Assembly: GCA_963713505.1 (NCBI GenBank)
Contig: CAVQMC010000020.1
Span: forward strand, 124,001-188,000
DNA from: CAVQMC01 sp963713505
Lineage (GTDB): Bacteria; Bacteroidota; Ignavibacteria; Ignavibacteriales; Ignavibacteriaceae
DNA: 64,000 bases
Direction of reading: 5' to 3'
Part shown: positions 1 through 9,284 of the stretch, in pieces
How the letters are laid out: each line of letters starts with the position of its first letter
How positions within the stretch are numbered: the first letter of the stretch is position 1
Position numbers and translations under genes: made by a program
Notes under the pieces: model-generated
What the model was told of the DNA's origin: nothing
Database searches by the model: none
What the model saw: only the letters and a program-made list of their open reading frames with translations

Positions 1-481
1 ACGAAGCAGCCGGTGAATTCATGCAAAAAAATTTGGAGATTTCTGATCTTCTTTTGGGCAAAAAAACATATGAGATCTTTGCTGCATATTGGCCCGAACA
101 TGAAGATATGTGGCCGGGCATCAATGATGTGACAAAATATGTGGTTTCTAAAAATCAATTAGAACTAACATGGAAAAATTCAGAGCTAATTTCTGGAGAT
201 CATATTGCACGCATTAAAGAAATAAAAGCCGGGAATGGGTCGATTTTAAAAGTAATAGGCAGTGGTAATTTAGCTCAGACATTGTTTAACATGACCTGGT
301 TGATGAACTCTGGCTTATGATTTTTCCAATTACACTTGGTTCCGGTAAACGTTTGTTTGGTGAAGGAACAATACCTGCTGCTTTTAAATTAACAGACAGT
401 TTGGTTACTTCAAATAGCGTGATTTTCGCTAATTATAAACGATCCGGAGAAGTCAAGACTGGTACTATTGCGATTAAGTAA
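1..481 (+). CDS. RibD C-terminal/DHFR-like reductase, 5' end outside window, one frameshift
   Basis: The reading frame is already open at the left edge (codons from base 3), so the start lies outside the window; the ATG at 21 is internal. The motif LLLGKKTYEIFAAYWP is typical of the dihydrofolate-reductase-like RibD_C family (NADPH-binding fold). At about 289-291 one base is missing: the frame ends at 320 in an unrelated tail, while the frame beginning at 290 continues HDLVDELWLMIFPITLGSGK and stops at 479-481. Restoring one A in 'ttaac' joins the two as TLFKHDLVDEL. It is a paralogue of the gene at 982. Its substrate is not predictable; stand-alone members are poorly characterised. The break is probably a sequence error. 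Confidence 0.75.
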
Positions 482-529
482 TTTAATTTGTTACTAGTTA
501 ACCTAAATTAATATTGAAGGAGAAAAGCA

Positions 530-985
530 ATGTCTAAAATGAATCCGGTTGTTCATTTTGAAATGCCGGCGGAAGACAGAAATCGCATGGCAGATTTTTA
601 TACAAATGTTTTTGGCTGGAAAATACAGCAGCTTGGCCCAGAAATGGGAAATTACATGGTTGTTTCTACTTCGGAGACAGACGAGAAAACCATGCGTCCG
701 AAAGAGTCGGGGATGATAAACGGGGGATTTTACCAAAAAACAGATGATCCTGTTTCCAATCATCCTTCTGTGGTTATCTCTGTTGAAAATATTCGCGAGT
801 CTATGAAAAAAGTTGCAGATGCCGGCGGAAAAATATTAGGCGGAGATCCAAACAATCCTGGTGAGCCAGGTGATATTCCCGGTGTGGGACTCTATTGTTC
901 TTTTATTGATACTGAAGGAAATCGTGTCAGTATGCTTCAGCCTGCAGAAAACATGTCAAGAATAATTATGAAAAATTTATTATGA
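530..985 (+). CDS. VOC family (glyoxalase/bleomycin-resistance fold) protein
   Basis: A 151-residue protein that begins NPVVHFEMPAEDRNRMADFY and contains FYTNVFGW near residue 30 and DTEGNRVSMLQP near residue 130, the usual pattern of a single vicinal-oxygen-chelate domain with two beta-alpha-beta-beta-beta repeats. An AAGGAG ribosome site about 10 bases upstream supports the ATG at 530. Its stop overlaps the next ATG by four bases (ATGA at 982), so the two are translationally coupled. Family members bind a divalent metal and range from glyoxalases to antibiotic-binding proteins; this one resembles the small YciO/PhnB-like proteins of unknown substrate. Confidence 0.85.
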   Translation: MSKMNPVVHFEMPAEDRNRMADFYTNVFGWKIQQLGPEMGNYMVVSTSETDEKTMRPKESGMINGGFYQKTDDPVSNHPSVVISVENIRESMKKVADAGGKILGGDPNNPGEPGDIPGVGLYCSFIDTEGNRVSMLQPAENMSRIIMKNLL

Positions 986-1530
986 GAAAAATAATTTTTG
1001 CAATAAATATAACAGTCGATGGTTTTGCCGATCATACTTCTGTTATAGCAGATGATGAACTGCACAAGTTTTTTGCGGATTATTTAGCCGATGTGGGTGT
1101 AGTTCTACTCGGACGAAAAACTTATGAAATGATGGCAAGTTACTGGCCACATGCAAGAGAAAATCCCGAAAGCACTAAAAGTGAAATTGAATTTGCAGAT
1201 AGATATAACAATATTAAAAAAGTTGTCTTTTCAAGAACTTTAAAAAGTGTAGGTTGGAATAATACTACATTGAATAAAAGAGATTTGTTCGATGAAGTAA
1301 AAAAGATGAAAGAGCAGAATGGTAAAAGTATTTCTGCAGGGAGTCTTAGCATTGCTTCTGCTCTGGCTGAAAAACAATTGATCAATGAATATTGGATTGT
1401 GGTGCATCCGGTTATTTTAGGAAAAGGAAAACAGTTATTTGAAGATTTCCATGAAAAAATAAAACTTAAATTATTAGATACAAAAACATTTCAATCCGGT
1501 GCGGTAGTATTACATTACAAAAAAACTTAA
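982..1530 (+). CDS. RibD C-terminal/DHFR-like reductase
   Basis: A complete 182-residue protein of the RibD_C dihydrofolate-reductase-like family. It starts RKIIFAINITVDGFADHTSV, has GRKTYEMMASYWP near residue 45 and INEYWIVVHPVILGKGKQLF near residue 140, in the order expected for the NADPH-binding fold. It is coupled to the upstream VOC gene through an ATGA overlap and is a full-length paralogue of the truncated gene at the left edge. Such proteins are often annotated as dihydrofolate reductase, but the true substrate is unknown. Confidence 0.85.
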   Translation: MRKIIFAINITVDGFADHTSVIADDELHKFFADYLADVGVVLLGRKTYEMMASYWPHARENPESTKSEIEFADRYNNIKKVVFSRTLKSVGWNNTTLNKRDLFDEVKKMKEQNGKSISAGSLSIASALAEKQLINEYWIVVHPVILGKGKQLFEDFHEKIKLKLLDTKTFQSGAVVLHYKKT

Positions 1531-1541
1531 ACTATTTTATC

Positions 1542-1931
1542 ATGAAATCAAAAATTAAATCATTTGAAACTATTGACGAATATATTGAAAACTTTCCCGA
1601 TGATATTCAAAAATTATTACAAAGAATAAGAATGACAATTAAAAAAGCAGCACCAAAGGCCGAAGAAGTTATCAGTTATGGAATGCCCGCGTTTAAACAG
1701 AAAAGTGTTCTTGTTTACTTTGCAGCCTTTAAAGATCACATAGGCTTTTTCCCGACGGCAAAGCCAATAGAAGTTTTTAAAGAAAAATTGAAAAAATATA
1801 AAACTTCAAAAGGAACAATACAATTCCCGCTTAACAAAAATTTACCTTTGGATTTGATCACTGAGATAACAAAGTTTAGACTAAAGGAAGATTTGGAAAA
1901 TCAAAAAAAGAAAAATAAAATTAAAAAATAA
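1542..1931 (+). CDS. DUF1801 (YdhG-like) protein
   Basis: A 129-residue lysine-rich protein. It matches the DUF1801/YdhG pattern: an N-terminal helical part (IDEYIENFPDDIQKLLQRIRMTIKKAAPKAEEVISYGMP), then FKDHIGFFPT and a C-terminal TSKGTIQFPLNKNLP. Some relatives are called iron-chaperone-like (frataxin-fold) proteins, but function is unproven. It starts 11 bases after the preceding reductase and ends 6 bases before the AlkZ-like gene, so it probably belongs to one transcript with them. Confidence 0.75.
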   Translation: MKSKIKSFETIDEYIENFPDDIQKLLQRIRMTIKKAAPKAEEVISYGMPAFKQKSVLVYFAAFKDHIGFFPTAKPIEVFKEKLKKYKTSKGTIQFPLNKNLPLDLITEITKFRLKEDLENQKKKNKIKK

Positions 1932-1937
1932 TTTTTT

Positions 1938-3017
1938 ATGACTTTATCAGATATTGCAAAAATAAGACTTCAAAATCAGCATCTAATTAATTCAAAACTT
2001 AAATCTCCTAAAGAAATTGTTAAGTTGATGGGGGCAATGCAGGCACAGGATTATTCCATGGCAAAATGGGCCGTCGGAATCCGATTAAATGGAAACACTG
2101 AAAGAGAGATTGTTGATTCATTAAATAAAGGTGAAATTTTAAGAACTCATTTACTTCGCCCAACCTGGCATTTTGTTTCATCCGATGATATTTATTGGAT
2201 TCTCGATTTAACTGCTCCGCGAATAAAAGCTTCAATGAAGTCCAGACATAAAAATTTGGGTTTTACTGAATCTATTATTAAAAAAAGTAACAAGATAATT
2301 GAGAAGTCATTCAAAAAAAGTAAATATCTTACCAGAGATGAAATAAAGGAGGAAATTGAAAAAAATAAAATTGATACTTCAGGAAACAGACTTTCACATT
2401 TATTAATGCTTGCTGAACTTGACGGAATAATCTGCAGCGGGCCGGATAGAAATAATAAAATTACTTACGCTTTACTTCAAGAGAGGGTTCCAAATAAAAT
2501 AAAATTAAAAAAAGATGAAGCATTAGAAAAATTAGCAAAGAGGTATTTTACAAGCCATGGCCCGGCTTCTATAAAAGATTTTGCATGGTGGGCAGGTTTA
2601 ACCCTTTCGGATTCTAAAAAAGCAGTTGAAACAAATAAAGCTGAATTAAATATGAAAACTATTAATTCAGAAACATATTATTTCAAAGATTCGAATATTA
2701 ATATTATAGAAAATAAAAAGTCTGTTCATTTACTTCCGGCTTATGACGAATTCCTTATTAGTTATGCCAATAGATCAGCGGCACTTCAAGATAAACATTA
2801 TAAAAATACAGTTTCGTCAAATGGAATTTTTCGTCCTGTTATTTTAATTGATGGACAAGTTTTTGGTTTATGGAAACGTAATTCAATTAAAGATAAAATA
2901 ATAATTGAATTTGAACTTTATAAATCTGTAAGTAAAATTGAAAAGAGTCTAATATTAAAAGCTGCGGATAATTTCTCTTCTTTCACGGGGAAGAAAATAG
3001 AATGTTCTTTTAAATAG
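1938..3017 (+). CDS. AlkZ-like winged-helix DNA glycosylase family protein (PF06224)
   Basis: A 359-residue protein of the winged-helix HTH_42/AlkZ family. The N-terminus carries MQAQDYSMAKWAVG with Gln35-Ala-Gln37, matching the catalytic QxQ motif of AlkZ, the glycosylase that unhooks azinomycin crosslinks. Further family marks are LRTHLLRPTWHFV near residue 70, ARPHGP-like RYFTSHGPAS near residue 205, LLPAYDEFLISY near residue 265 and FRPVILIDGQVFGLW near residue 295. Many bacteria carry AlkZ-like proteins with no antibiotic cluster, where a general DNA repair or housekeeping role is inferred. It is the last gene of the small-enzyme run; the next gene has its own spacing of about 60 bases. 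Confidence 0.8.
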   Translation: MTLSDIAKIRLQNQHLINSKLKSPKEIVKLMGAMQAQDYSMAKWAVGIRLNGNTEREIVDSLNKGEILRTHLLRPTWHFVSSDDIYWILDLTAPRIKASMKSRHKNLGFTESIIKKSNKIIEKSFKKSKYLTRDEIKEEIEKNKIDTSGNRLSHLLMLAELDGIICSGPDRNNKITYALLQERVPNKIKLKKDEALEKLAKRYFTSHGPASIKDFAWWAGLTLSDSKKAVETNKAELNMKTINSETYYFKDSNINIIENKKSVHLLPAYDEFLISYANRSAALQDKHYKNTVSSNGIFRPVILIDGQVFGLWKRNSIKDKIIIEFELYKSVSKIEKSLILKAADNFSSFTGKKIECSFK

Positions 3018-3077
3018 AATAATTTTTTACTTAAAACTTCATTATTTTTATTAGGGATTTAATATTGGAAGTTTAAA

Positions 3078-5222
3078 ATGATAAAAAAATTATTACTTAT
3101 TACCTGTCTTATTACAATGAATCTATTTTCACAGCAAATCAATTCACCCGATAATCAATTAAAATTGAGTTTTAAAATAAATAATCAGGGAGAACTTTTT
3201 TATAATCTTTCCAGAAAAGGGAAAGAAGTTGTAAAAGACAGCAGACTTGGTTTAATACTCAAAGATCAGCCGTCATTCGATAAGAATTTTGAAATTGTAC
3301 ATATTGATACTTCTTCCTATGATGAAACCTGGAAACCGGTTTGGGGACAAGTGAGTCAAATCCGGAATAATTACAATGAACTTAAAATTACTTTAAATCA
3401 AAAAAATATTAAAAACAGAGTAATGGTATTAACTTTCCGTTTATTTAATGACGGACTTGGCTTCAGATATGAATTCCCGGAACAAAAAAGTTTAAAATAT
3501 TTTATTGTTGAAGATGAACTTACGGAATTTGCAATGACCGGTGATCATAAAACTTTTTGGATACCGGGTGATTATGATTCGCAGGAGTACACTTATCATA
3601 CAACTCCATTAAGCCGAATAAATGCCGAATTGTATAATAGTTATCCGGAAATTAGTGTTAAAACGGTTGAATTTGCTAACATGGTTCAAACTCCATTAAT
3701 GATGAAATCCAAAAATGGATTGTATATTAATATTCATGAAGCTGCATTATTAAATTATCCGGCAATGTACTTAAGAGTTAATAAGAAAATATTTGTTTTG
3801 AAAACCGAATTATGTCCAGACGCAGTCGGCAATAAAGCTTACATGCAAACTGATTGTAGAACTCCCTGGAGAACAATCATTTTAAGCGACAAAGCTGAAG
3901 ATATACTTGCTTCAAAATTAATTTTAAATTTAAATGAACCTTCGAAAATAAAAGATGTTTCATGGATTAAACCGCAAAAGTTTATCGGAATTTGGTGGGG
4001 AATGCATGTCGGTATTTATACATGGAGTTATACTAATATAGATAATGTAAAACTTGGTCATGTAGATTGGGATTCACTTAAACCGAATGGTAAACATGGA
4101 GCAACAACAGAAAATACAAAAAGATATATAGACTTTGCAGCAAAACATCACATACCTGCTGTATTAGTTGAAGGATGGGATGTAGGCTGGGAAGATTGGT
4201 TCGGCAACTGGAAAGAAAATGTTTTTGATTTTGTAACACCTTATCCGGATTTCAATATTGAAGAACTTCATCATTATGCGGAATCAAAAGGAGTTAAATT
4301 AATTATGCATCATGAAACGTCCGGTTCTGCTACAAATTATGAAAGAAGAATGGAAGATGCTTTTAAATTCATGAAAAAAAATGGTTACGATGATGTTAAA
4401 ACAGGATATGTCGGAAAAATAATTCCTAGAGGCGAGCATCACGACAGCCAGTGGATGGTTGAACATTATATAAGAGTTTTAAAACTTGCTGCCAAATATC
4501 ATATTTGTGTCGATTCACATGAATCTGTAAGACCAACCGGTGTGCAGAGAACATATCCAAACTGGATAGCAGCAGAAGCAGCAAGGGGAAATGAATTTAA
4601 TGCATGGAGTAAGGGCAATCCTCCGGAACATGAAACAATTCTTCCGTTTACAAGATTAATGGGCGGACCAATGGATTACACTCCGGGAATTTTCCAAGTA
4701 AAGATGGATTACTACAGACCCGGTGATACAATGCAGGTTCATACAACATTGGTAAAACAGCTAGCACTATACGTAACAATGTACAGTCCGCTTCAAATGG
4801 CTGCCGATTTTCCGGAAAATTATGAAAGATTTCATGACGCATTTACATTTATAGAAAAAGTTCCCGTGGATTGGAGCGATACAAAAATAATAAAAGCGGA
4901 GCCAGGCGATTATGTTATAATTGCAAGGAAAGATAAAAACTCTGATGATTGGTATCTTGGTGCAATTACGGATGAAAAAGCAAGAACGTTTAATATAGAT
5001 CTAAGTTTTTTAGACAAAGAAAATTATGAAGTAACATTATATAAAGATGCTCCTGATGCTGATTGGAAAAACAATCCAATGGCATATAAAATAGAAACAA
5101 AAAAAATGTACAACAGTGAAAAATTAAAATTACAATTAGCACCGGGCGGGGGAGAGGCAATTATCTTTAAAGCAGTTCAGTTAATTATTGAACAAAAAAT
5201 TCTGAAGATTAATTATTATTAA
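3078..5222 (+). CDS. Glycoside hydrolase family 97 (alpha-glucosidase/alpha-galactosidase type)
   Basis: A 714-residue secreted enzyme with an N-terminal signal peptide (about residues 1-19, ending near LFSQQ). The three GH97 parts are visible: an N-terminal beta-sandwich (about 25-270), a TIM barrel (about 290-580) with EGWDVGWEDW, HHETSG (about 410) and DSHESVRPTG (about 478), and a C-terminal domain ending LAPGGGEAIIF. GH97 enzymes hydrolyse alpha-glucosides by inversion or alpha-galactosides by retention using calcium; I cannot decide which from these motifs. About 15 residues beyond the usual end (LIIEQKILKINYY) look atypical and may come from a small indel near the stop. No SusCD pair is adjacent. 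Confidence 0.9.
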   Translation: MIKKLLLITCLITMNLFSQQINSPDNQLKLSFKINNQGELFYNLSRKGKEVVKDSRLGLILKDQPSFDKNFEIVHIDTSSYDETWKPVWGQVSQIRNNYNELKITLNQKNIKNRVMVLTFRLFNDGLGFRYEFPEQKSLKYFIVEDELTEFAMTGDHKTFWIPGDYDSQEYTYHTTPLSRINAELYNSYPEISVKTVEFANMVQTPLMMKSKNGLYINIHEAALLNYPAMYLRVNKKIFVLKTELCPDAVGNKAYMQTDCRTPWRTIILSDKAEDILASKLILNLNEPSKIKDVSWIKPQKFIGIWWGMHVGIYTWSYTNIDNVKLGHVDWDSLKPNGKHGATTENTKRYIDFAAKHHIPAVLVEGWDVGWEDWFGNWKENVFDFVTPYPDFNIEELHHYAESKGVKLIMHHETSGSATNYERRMEDAFKFMKKNGYDDVKTGYVGKIIPRGEHHDSQWMVEHYIRVLKLAAKYHICVDSHESVRPTGVQRTYPNWIAAEAARGNEFNAWSKGNPPEHETILPFTRLMGGPMDYTPGIFQVKMDYYRPGDTMQVHTTLVKQLALYVTMYSPLQMAADFPENYERFHDAFTFIEKVPVDWSDTKIIKAEPGDYVIIARKDKNSDDWYLGAITDEKARTFNIDLSFLDKENYEVTLYKDAPDADWKNNPMAYKIETKKMYNSEKLKLQLAPGGGEAIIFKAVQLIIEQKILKINYY

Positions 5223-5294
5223 TAAAAATCGAAAAATTTGTAATGTAAATATTATACTCCGTTAAATCATTAAAATAATTTAATGTTAAACTAT

Positions 5295-5327
5295 GTGACA
5301 TGTATCTCAGGTGCATGTCACTTTTTA
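5295..5327 (+). terminator. Rho-independent terminator after the GH97 gene
   Basis: GTGACATG (5295-5302) pairs with CATGTCAC (5314-5321), and two further G-U pairs extend the stem to 11 bp around a five-base loop. A T-rich run follows. The remainder of the 5223-5510 gap is AT-rich and shows nothing else I can name apart from the ribosome site of the Rieske gene. Confidence 0.75.
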
Positions 5328-5510
5328 ATTTTAAAGAGGACTAAAGATTGTAAGTAAAAAATATTTTAAATAAATTTTGATAAAAAATAAGGAAAGCAGC
5401 GCTTATAAAATTTTGTTACTGGCTTAATTAGAACTAATCATTTTCAGCAAAGCCAAAAACAATTTTTATTTCGTTGCTTTTTTCATTTTAAACACAGGAG
5501 TAACATAAAC

Positions 5511-5984
5511 ATGAAATTATCAAGGAGAGATTTTTTTATTAAAACACTTCAAGGTACTGTAATAGCAATAGCACCAATTGTATTAAGCCCGATTCTGGAA
5601 AGCTGCAGCAACACAGTAATAGGACCTTCATCATCGGAAGCATTAAGTACGATTCAAGGTTCACTAAGTGGTAATATTATCACTGTAGATGTAAGTTCCT
5701 CATCACCGATCGCAAAAGTTAATACTGCTGCTTTAATAAATTATTCAAACGGACATCTTTTAGTAGATCGTACTTCTCAAAGTAATTTTAATGCATTATC
5801 TGCAATTTGTCCTCATCAGGGATGTTTAATAAATGGATATGATTCCGGAAACAAAGAATTTATTTGCACCTGCCATGGTTCTAAGTTTGATACCAGCGGA
5901 AATGTAGTTCAGGGGCCTGCAAATTCTAATTTAACTCAATATCAAGCTCAGTTTTCTAACAACCAGTTAAAGATAACAATCTGA
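5511..5984 (+). CDS. Rieske [2Fe-2S] iron-sulfur protein
   Basis: A 157-residue exported Rieske protein. The N-terminus SRRDFFIKTLQG resembles a twin-arginine signal, followed by a hydrophobic stretch and Cys32, which might be lipidated although the lipobox is imperfect. The cluster ligands are visible as Cys100-Pro-His102 and Cys119/His122, with Cys105 and Cys121 forming the usual disulfide pair (CPHQGC and CTCHG). The protein is short, like a ferredoxin-type electron carrier or a minimal bc-complex subunit. It is followed by a membrane cytochrome-like gene and a YceI gene in the same direction, which suggests a small electron-transfer operon. No cytochrome bc-type b subunit is nearby. Confidence 0.9.
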   Translation: MKLSRRDFFIKTLQGTVIAIAPIVLSPILESCSNTVIGPSSSEALSTIQGSLSGNIITVDVSSSSPIAKVNTAALINYSNGHLLVDRTSQSNFNALSAICPHQGCLINGYDSGNKEFICTCHGSKFDTSGNVVQGPANSNLTQYQAQFSNNQLKITI

Positions 5985-6008
5985 TAATTATTAAAGGGAA
6001 ATATTCTA

Positions 6009-6775
6009 ATGAAAGAAAACTCAACGGACGATAAAACAAACAATTATTATAAATATTTATCTATTGTTTGTTTTAGTTACTAGTCCTATTTATTGCTTCT
6101 TCATAATAAATTAATATGCACAGAATCTAATCTTACAGTCAGAAACGAATGAAAGTTTTTATACACCGCCTGATACTACTTTAAATTCTGATACAAGTTC
6201 AAATAAGCGCAGTAAATGATTTAGCTTCAATGTCGCTTGCATTCAAACCTAAATTATTGCCTGATAATATGAGTTTTGCTGAGAAATTTTTGTGGGGTGA
6301 AAATGGTTTTATGCGAAAAATAGGAATTGCCGGACCATTAAATGCAAAATCGAGAGAGAGTGAATTAAAAGCAAGAAGAACAATGTTAACAATGCATCAA
6401 ATAGGCGGACTTGCAACTTTAGGTTTCATGATAACTGCTGCATACTTCGGGCAGCAGGTACTTAATGGTCACTTTAATGAATCCGGACTTCATAAATCAT
6501 TTGTAGCGCTTACTATTGGAACTTATACTGCAACCGGATTGTTGGCTGTCCTTTCTCCGCCGCCTATGATTAGAAGAAGCGGTGAAGAAAGCACAATTTC
6601 AATTCATAAAACTTTAGCCTGGGTGCATTTTTTAGGAATGATCATTACACCAATACTTGGTTCAATGGTTGTACATCATCATATAATGAATATTGATAAA
6701 GCACATTTTCATCAAATAGCCGGGTATGTTACTACTGCAGTATTTGCGGCATCTGTTATTGTACTTACATTTTGA
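6009..6775 (+). CDS. Membrane protein, cytochrome b561-like, N-terminus broken by several indels
   Basis: From 6230 the frame encodes 181 residues with four or five hydrophobic helices and regularly placed histidines (TMHQIGG, LHKSF, IHKTLAWVHF, MVVHHHIM, HFHQIAGY), a pattern suggestive of a diheme b561/ferric-reductase-like cytochrome. The real start is probably the ATG at 6009, 25 bases after the Rieske stop: it opens a short signal-like segment (NYYKYLSIVCF). Then different frames between about 6065 and 6215 give readable pieces (SETNESFYTPPDTTLNSDTSSN, then SAVNDLASMSLAFKP running into the main frame). Two or more small indels must therefore lie in that stretch. The haem assignment is an inference from histidine spacing only. 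Confidence 0.55.
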
Positions 6776-6787
6776 AGGAACTTTATA

Positions 6788-7342
6788 ATGAAAGCTAAAT
6801 ATTTTTTATTATTTGTCTTTTTAACAGCAACTACTATTGTATATTCACAAAATATTAAAATTGAATCGATTAAGGATAAGTCGGTTATAAATTATAAACT
6901 GAGCCATCCTCTTCACGAAGTTGAAGCTACAAGTAAAGATGCTTTTTGTATTTTAGAAGTAGATACCGCATCAAAAAAAATTAAAGCTGCTTTGGTTGAT
7001 GTAGGAGTTACAACTTTCGACAGCGGTAATTCAAATCGTGATTCACATGCTATGGAAGTAGTTGATGCAATTCATTATCCGGATGCAAAATTTTTGAGCA
7101 CTTCCATTAAGTATAAGGGTGATAGTCTTTTTGTAAACGGAAATCTTACATTTCATGGTATTACTAAAAATATTACAATTAATGCATTGCAAAAATGGAA
7201 CGGCGACAATTTGGAATTTGACGGAGCGTTTGATATAAGTCTTACTGCATTTAAAATAAAAAGGCCAAGTTTATTGTTAATGCCGGTAAGTGATGATCTA
7301 AAATTTAACTTTCAGCAGTATTTTAATATCGACAAGTCCTAA
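6788..7342 (+). CDS. YceI-family periplasmic protein
   Basis: A 184-residue exported protein with a signal peptide ending near YSQ (residue 21). The YceI/lipocalin-like pattern is clear: INYKLSHPLHEVEATSKD, AMEVVDAIHYPDAKFLST, and NGNLTFHGITKNITI. Family members form a closed beta-barrel that binds long lipid or polyisoprenoid molecules in the periplasm, and genes for them often sit next to cytochrome b561-type genes, as here. It begins 13 bases after the membrane cytochrome-like gene, behind AAGGAAC, and is the last gene of this operon. Confidence 0.9.
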   Translation: MKAKYFLLFVFLTATTIVYSQNIKIESIKDKSVINYKLSHPLHEVEATSKDAFCILEVDTASKKIKAALVDVGVTTFDSGNSNRDSHAMEVVDAIHYPDAKFLSTSIKYKGDSLFVNGNLTFHGITKNITINALQKWNGDNLEFDGAFDISLTAFKIKRPSLLLMPVSDDLKFNFQQYFNIDKS

Positions 7343-7353
7343 GAATAAATTCA

Positions 7354-7390
7354 GTTGGAAAATTCGAACAAGGATTTTCCAACTTTAATT
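7354..7390 (+). terminator. Terminator after the YceI gene
   Basis: GTTGGAAAA (7354-7362) and TTTTCCAAC (7375-7383) form a 9 bp stem with a 12-base loop, followed by TTTAATTAATT. It lies between two convergent genes and can serve both. Confidence 0.7.
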
Positions 7391-7415
7391 AATTGTTATA
7401 CTAATTAGACATACT

Positions 7416-9008
7416 TTAAAAACTTACAATACCAAAAATCTTAGAAGCAAACAGATAAACAATTAAGATTGAAAATATCCAGCCTAAAATATCCAAAATA
7501 AAACCAGCTTTTATCATATCCGTTAATTTTATATAACCTGTTCCGTAAACTAAAGCATTTGGCGGAGTGGCAACCGGAAGCATAAATGCTAAAGAAGCTG
7601 CTATAGTACCGGCAATTGATAAAGCAACAGGATCATCTCCGGTTCCAATTGCAATTGAAATTACAATTGGAATCATCATTGAAGTTACCGCAGTGTTTGA
7701 GGTAATTTCTGTTAGAAAATCCATGAGAATTACTATAATAATCATTAGAACTAATGTAGAAGGATTTCCAACAATCGATACGCTTTCATTTGCAATCCAG
7801 TTTGCCAGACCGGTTTTAAACATGCCATCGGATAATGCTATCCCGCCGCCGAATAATAGAAGTGTTCCCCAGTCGACAAATTTAGAATCCGACCAGTCCA
7901 GTACAAATTTTTGTTCCTTCCAGTTAACAGGAAGAACAAACAATAATAATGCACCGAATAATGCGATTATATTTTCATCAAACCATTTTAAGTTTTCTGC
8001 AAATGTGTTTTCGAAAATATATTTCCAGAATGGATTTGAGATCCATAAAGTTACAATTACAACAAATGCAATAATTGTTAATTTTTCAGCTTTTGACCAA
8101 CTGCCGAGTTTTTCTCTTTGTTCAGATATTAATTTTTTACCGCCTTGAATATTCTTAAATTCAGGCGGATAAATTTTTATTAAACAAAACCATGTAATAG
8201 GAACTACAAAAACCACTAATGGAATTCCGAATTTCATCCAATCAAGAAAAGTTATATTTGCAATTCCGGAAGCATTTATTATAGAAACACAAATTCCGTT
8301 TGGAGGTGTTCCGATTATTGTCCCGATTCCTCCTATTGATGCGCCCCAGGCAATTCCAAGCATTAATGATTTTCCAAAATTAGATTTTCCGGGACTGCTT
8401 CCTGTTTGAGTTAATATTCCTACGCCTAAAGGTAAAAGCATTGCAGTAGTTGCAGTATTTGAAATCCACATCGATAAGAAAGCAGAAATACTGATCATTC
8501 CAAATAACACAGATTTGCTGTTATTTGCTAAATTTCCTCTGGAAAGAATAAATAAAGTTAATCTTTTATCAAGTTTCCATTTCTGCATTGCAGCAGCAAG
8601 TAAAAATCCGCTAAGAAATAAAAATATAATTGGATTTGCATAATTTGCTAAAATATTTTTCCCGGTAAATTGAAACAATTCTCCTTTATAAAATCCGGTT
8701 ATATGAAATATTGGTAAAACTATTCCTGGTAAAATAGCTGTAACAGGAATAGGGACAGCTTCTGTAACCCACCATATTACCATAAGTAAAAGTAAAGCTA
8801 ATGTTATTTTAGTTCCGTAAGCAAGCTGCAAAATTTGTGCTTGAGTTGAATTGTCTGGTAATATTGATTTTGCATTTTGAATAAAGCTATCGGGAATTCC
8901 GGAAAATACAATTATAAAAAAGATTAATGGTCCAAGAATAAAACCACTGATGTGTCTGTATTTTTCAAACCCCTCTATTGATGAAGAGTAATTGTTTTCT
9001 AAATCCAA
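7416..9008 (-). CDS. SLC13/DASS-family sodium:anion symporter
   Basis: A 530-residue membrane protein with about a dozen hydrophobic segments. Both SNT substrate/sodium signature motifs of the DASS family are present: WISNTATTAMLLP at residue 183 and TSNTAVTSMMIP near residue 430, each paired with a TPPN motif (GTPPNGI and ATPPNALVYG). Members import di- and tricarboxylates such as succinate or citrate, or sulfate, with sodium; the exact substrate cannot be read here. It faces away from the LytS/LytR pair and the acetate genes, so a shared organic-acid theme is possible but only inferred. Confidence 0.88.
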   Translation of the reverse strand: MDLENNYSSSIEGFEKYRHISGFILGPLIFFIIVFSGIPDSFIQNAKSILPDNSTQAQILQLAYGTKITLALLLLMVIWWVTEAVPIPVTAILPGIVLPIFHITGFYKGELFQFTGKNILANYANPIIFLFLSGFLLAAAMQKWKLDKRLTLFILSRGNLANNSKSVLFGMISISAFLSMWISNTATTAMLLPLGVGILTQTGSSPGKSNFGKSLMLGIAWGASIGGIGTIIGTPPNGICVSIINASGIANITFLDWMKFGIPLVVFVVPITWFCLIKIYPPEFKNIQGGKKLISEQREKLGSWSKAEKLTIIAFVVIVTLWISNPFWKYIFENTFAENLKWFDENIIALFGALLLFVLPVNWKEQKFVLDWSDSKFVDWGTLLLFGGGIALSDGMFKTGLANWIANESVSIVGNPSTLVLMIIIVILMDFLTEITSNTAVTSMMIPIVISIAIGTGDDPVALSIAGTIAASLAFMLPVATPPNALVYGTGYIKLTDMIKAGFILDILGWIFSILIVYLFASKIFGIVSF

Positions 9009-9284
9009 CTTTACTCCAGCTGTATTTCAATAATAAATTATGATTATTAATCTGTAAAATTCATTATGCAGCCATTTATTTTTTAATTTTTCAACAGATA
9101 ATCTAACAGATTTTTAATTCTTGCTTATAATTTTGACTTTTCGTAATATCGATCAATTATAGAATAATTTTTAAGTATATTAATTATTATTCTCTGTAAT
9201 TCATTCAAATTAATATTATATAAATTTTGGTTATAAAAACATTATAGAAAAACTTGTTGTAAAATATCTTTCTTCAGGTAAAAA
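9009..9284. other. Divergent promoter region, nothing specific seen
   Basis: AT-rich spacer of 276 bases between the minus-strand DASS gene and the plus-strand LytS gene. It must hold both promoters, but I recognise no operator, hairpin or RNA. Confidence 0.5.

Noticed and set aside
7567..8148. 193-codon open frame on the plus strand
   Set aside because: It lies antisense inside the DASS transporter gene; low-complexity Ile/Asn-rich translation, no ribosome site and no family resemblance. It mirrors the transporter's codon bias.
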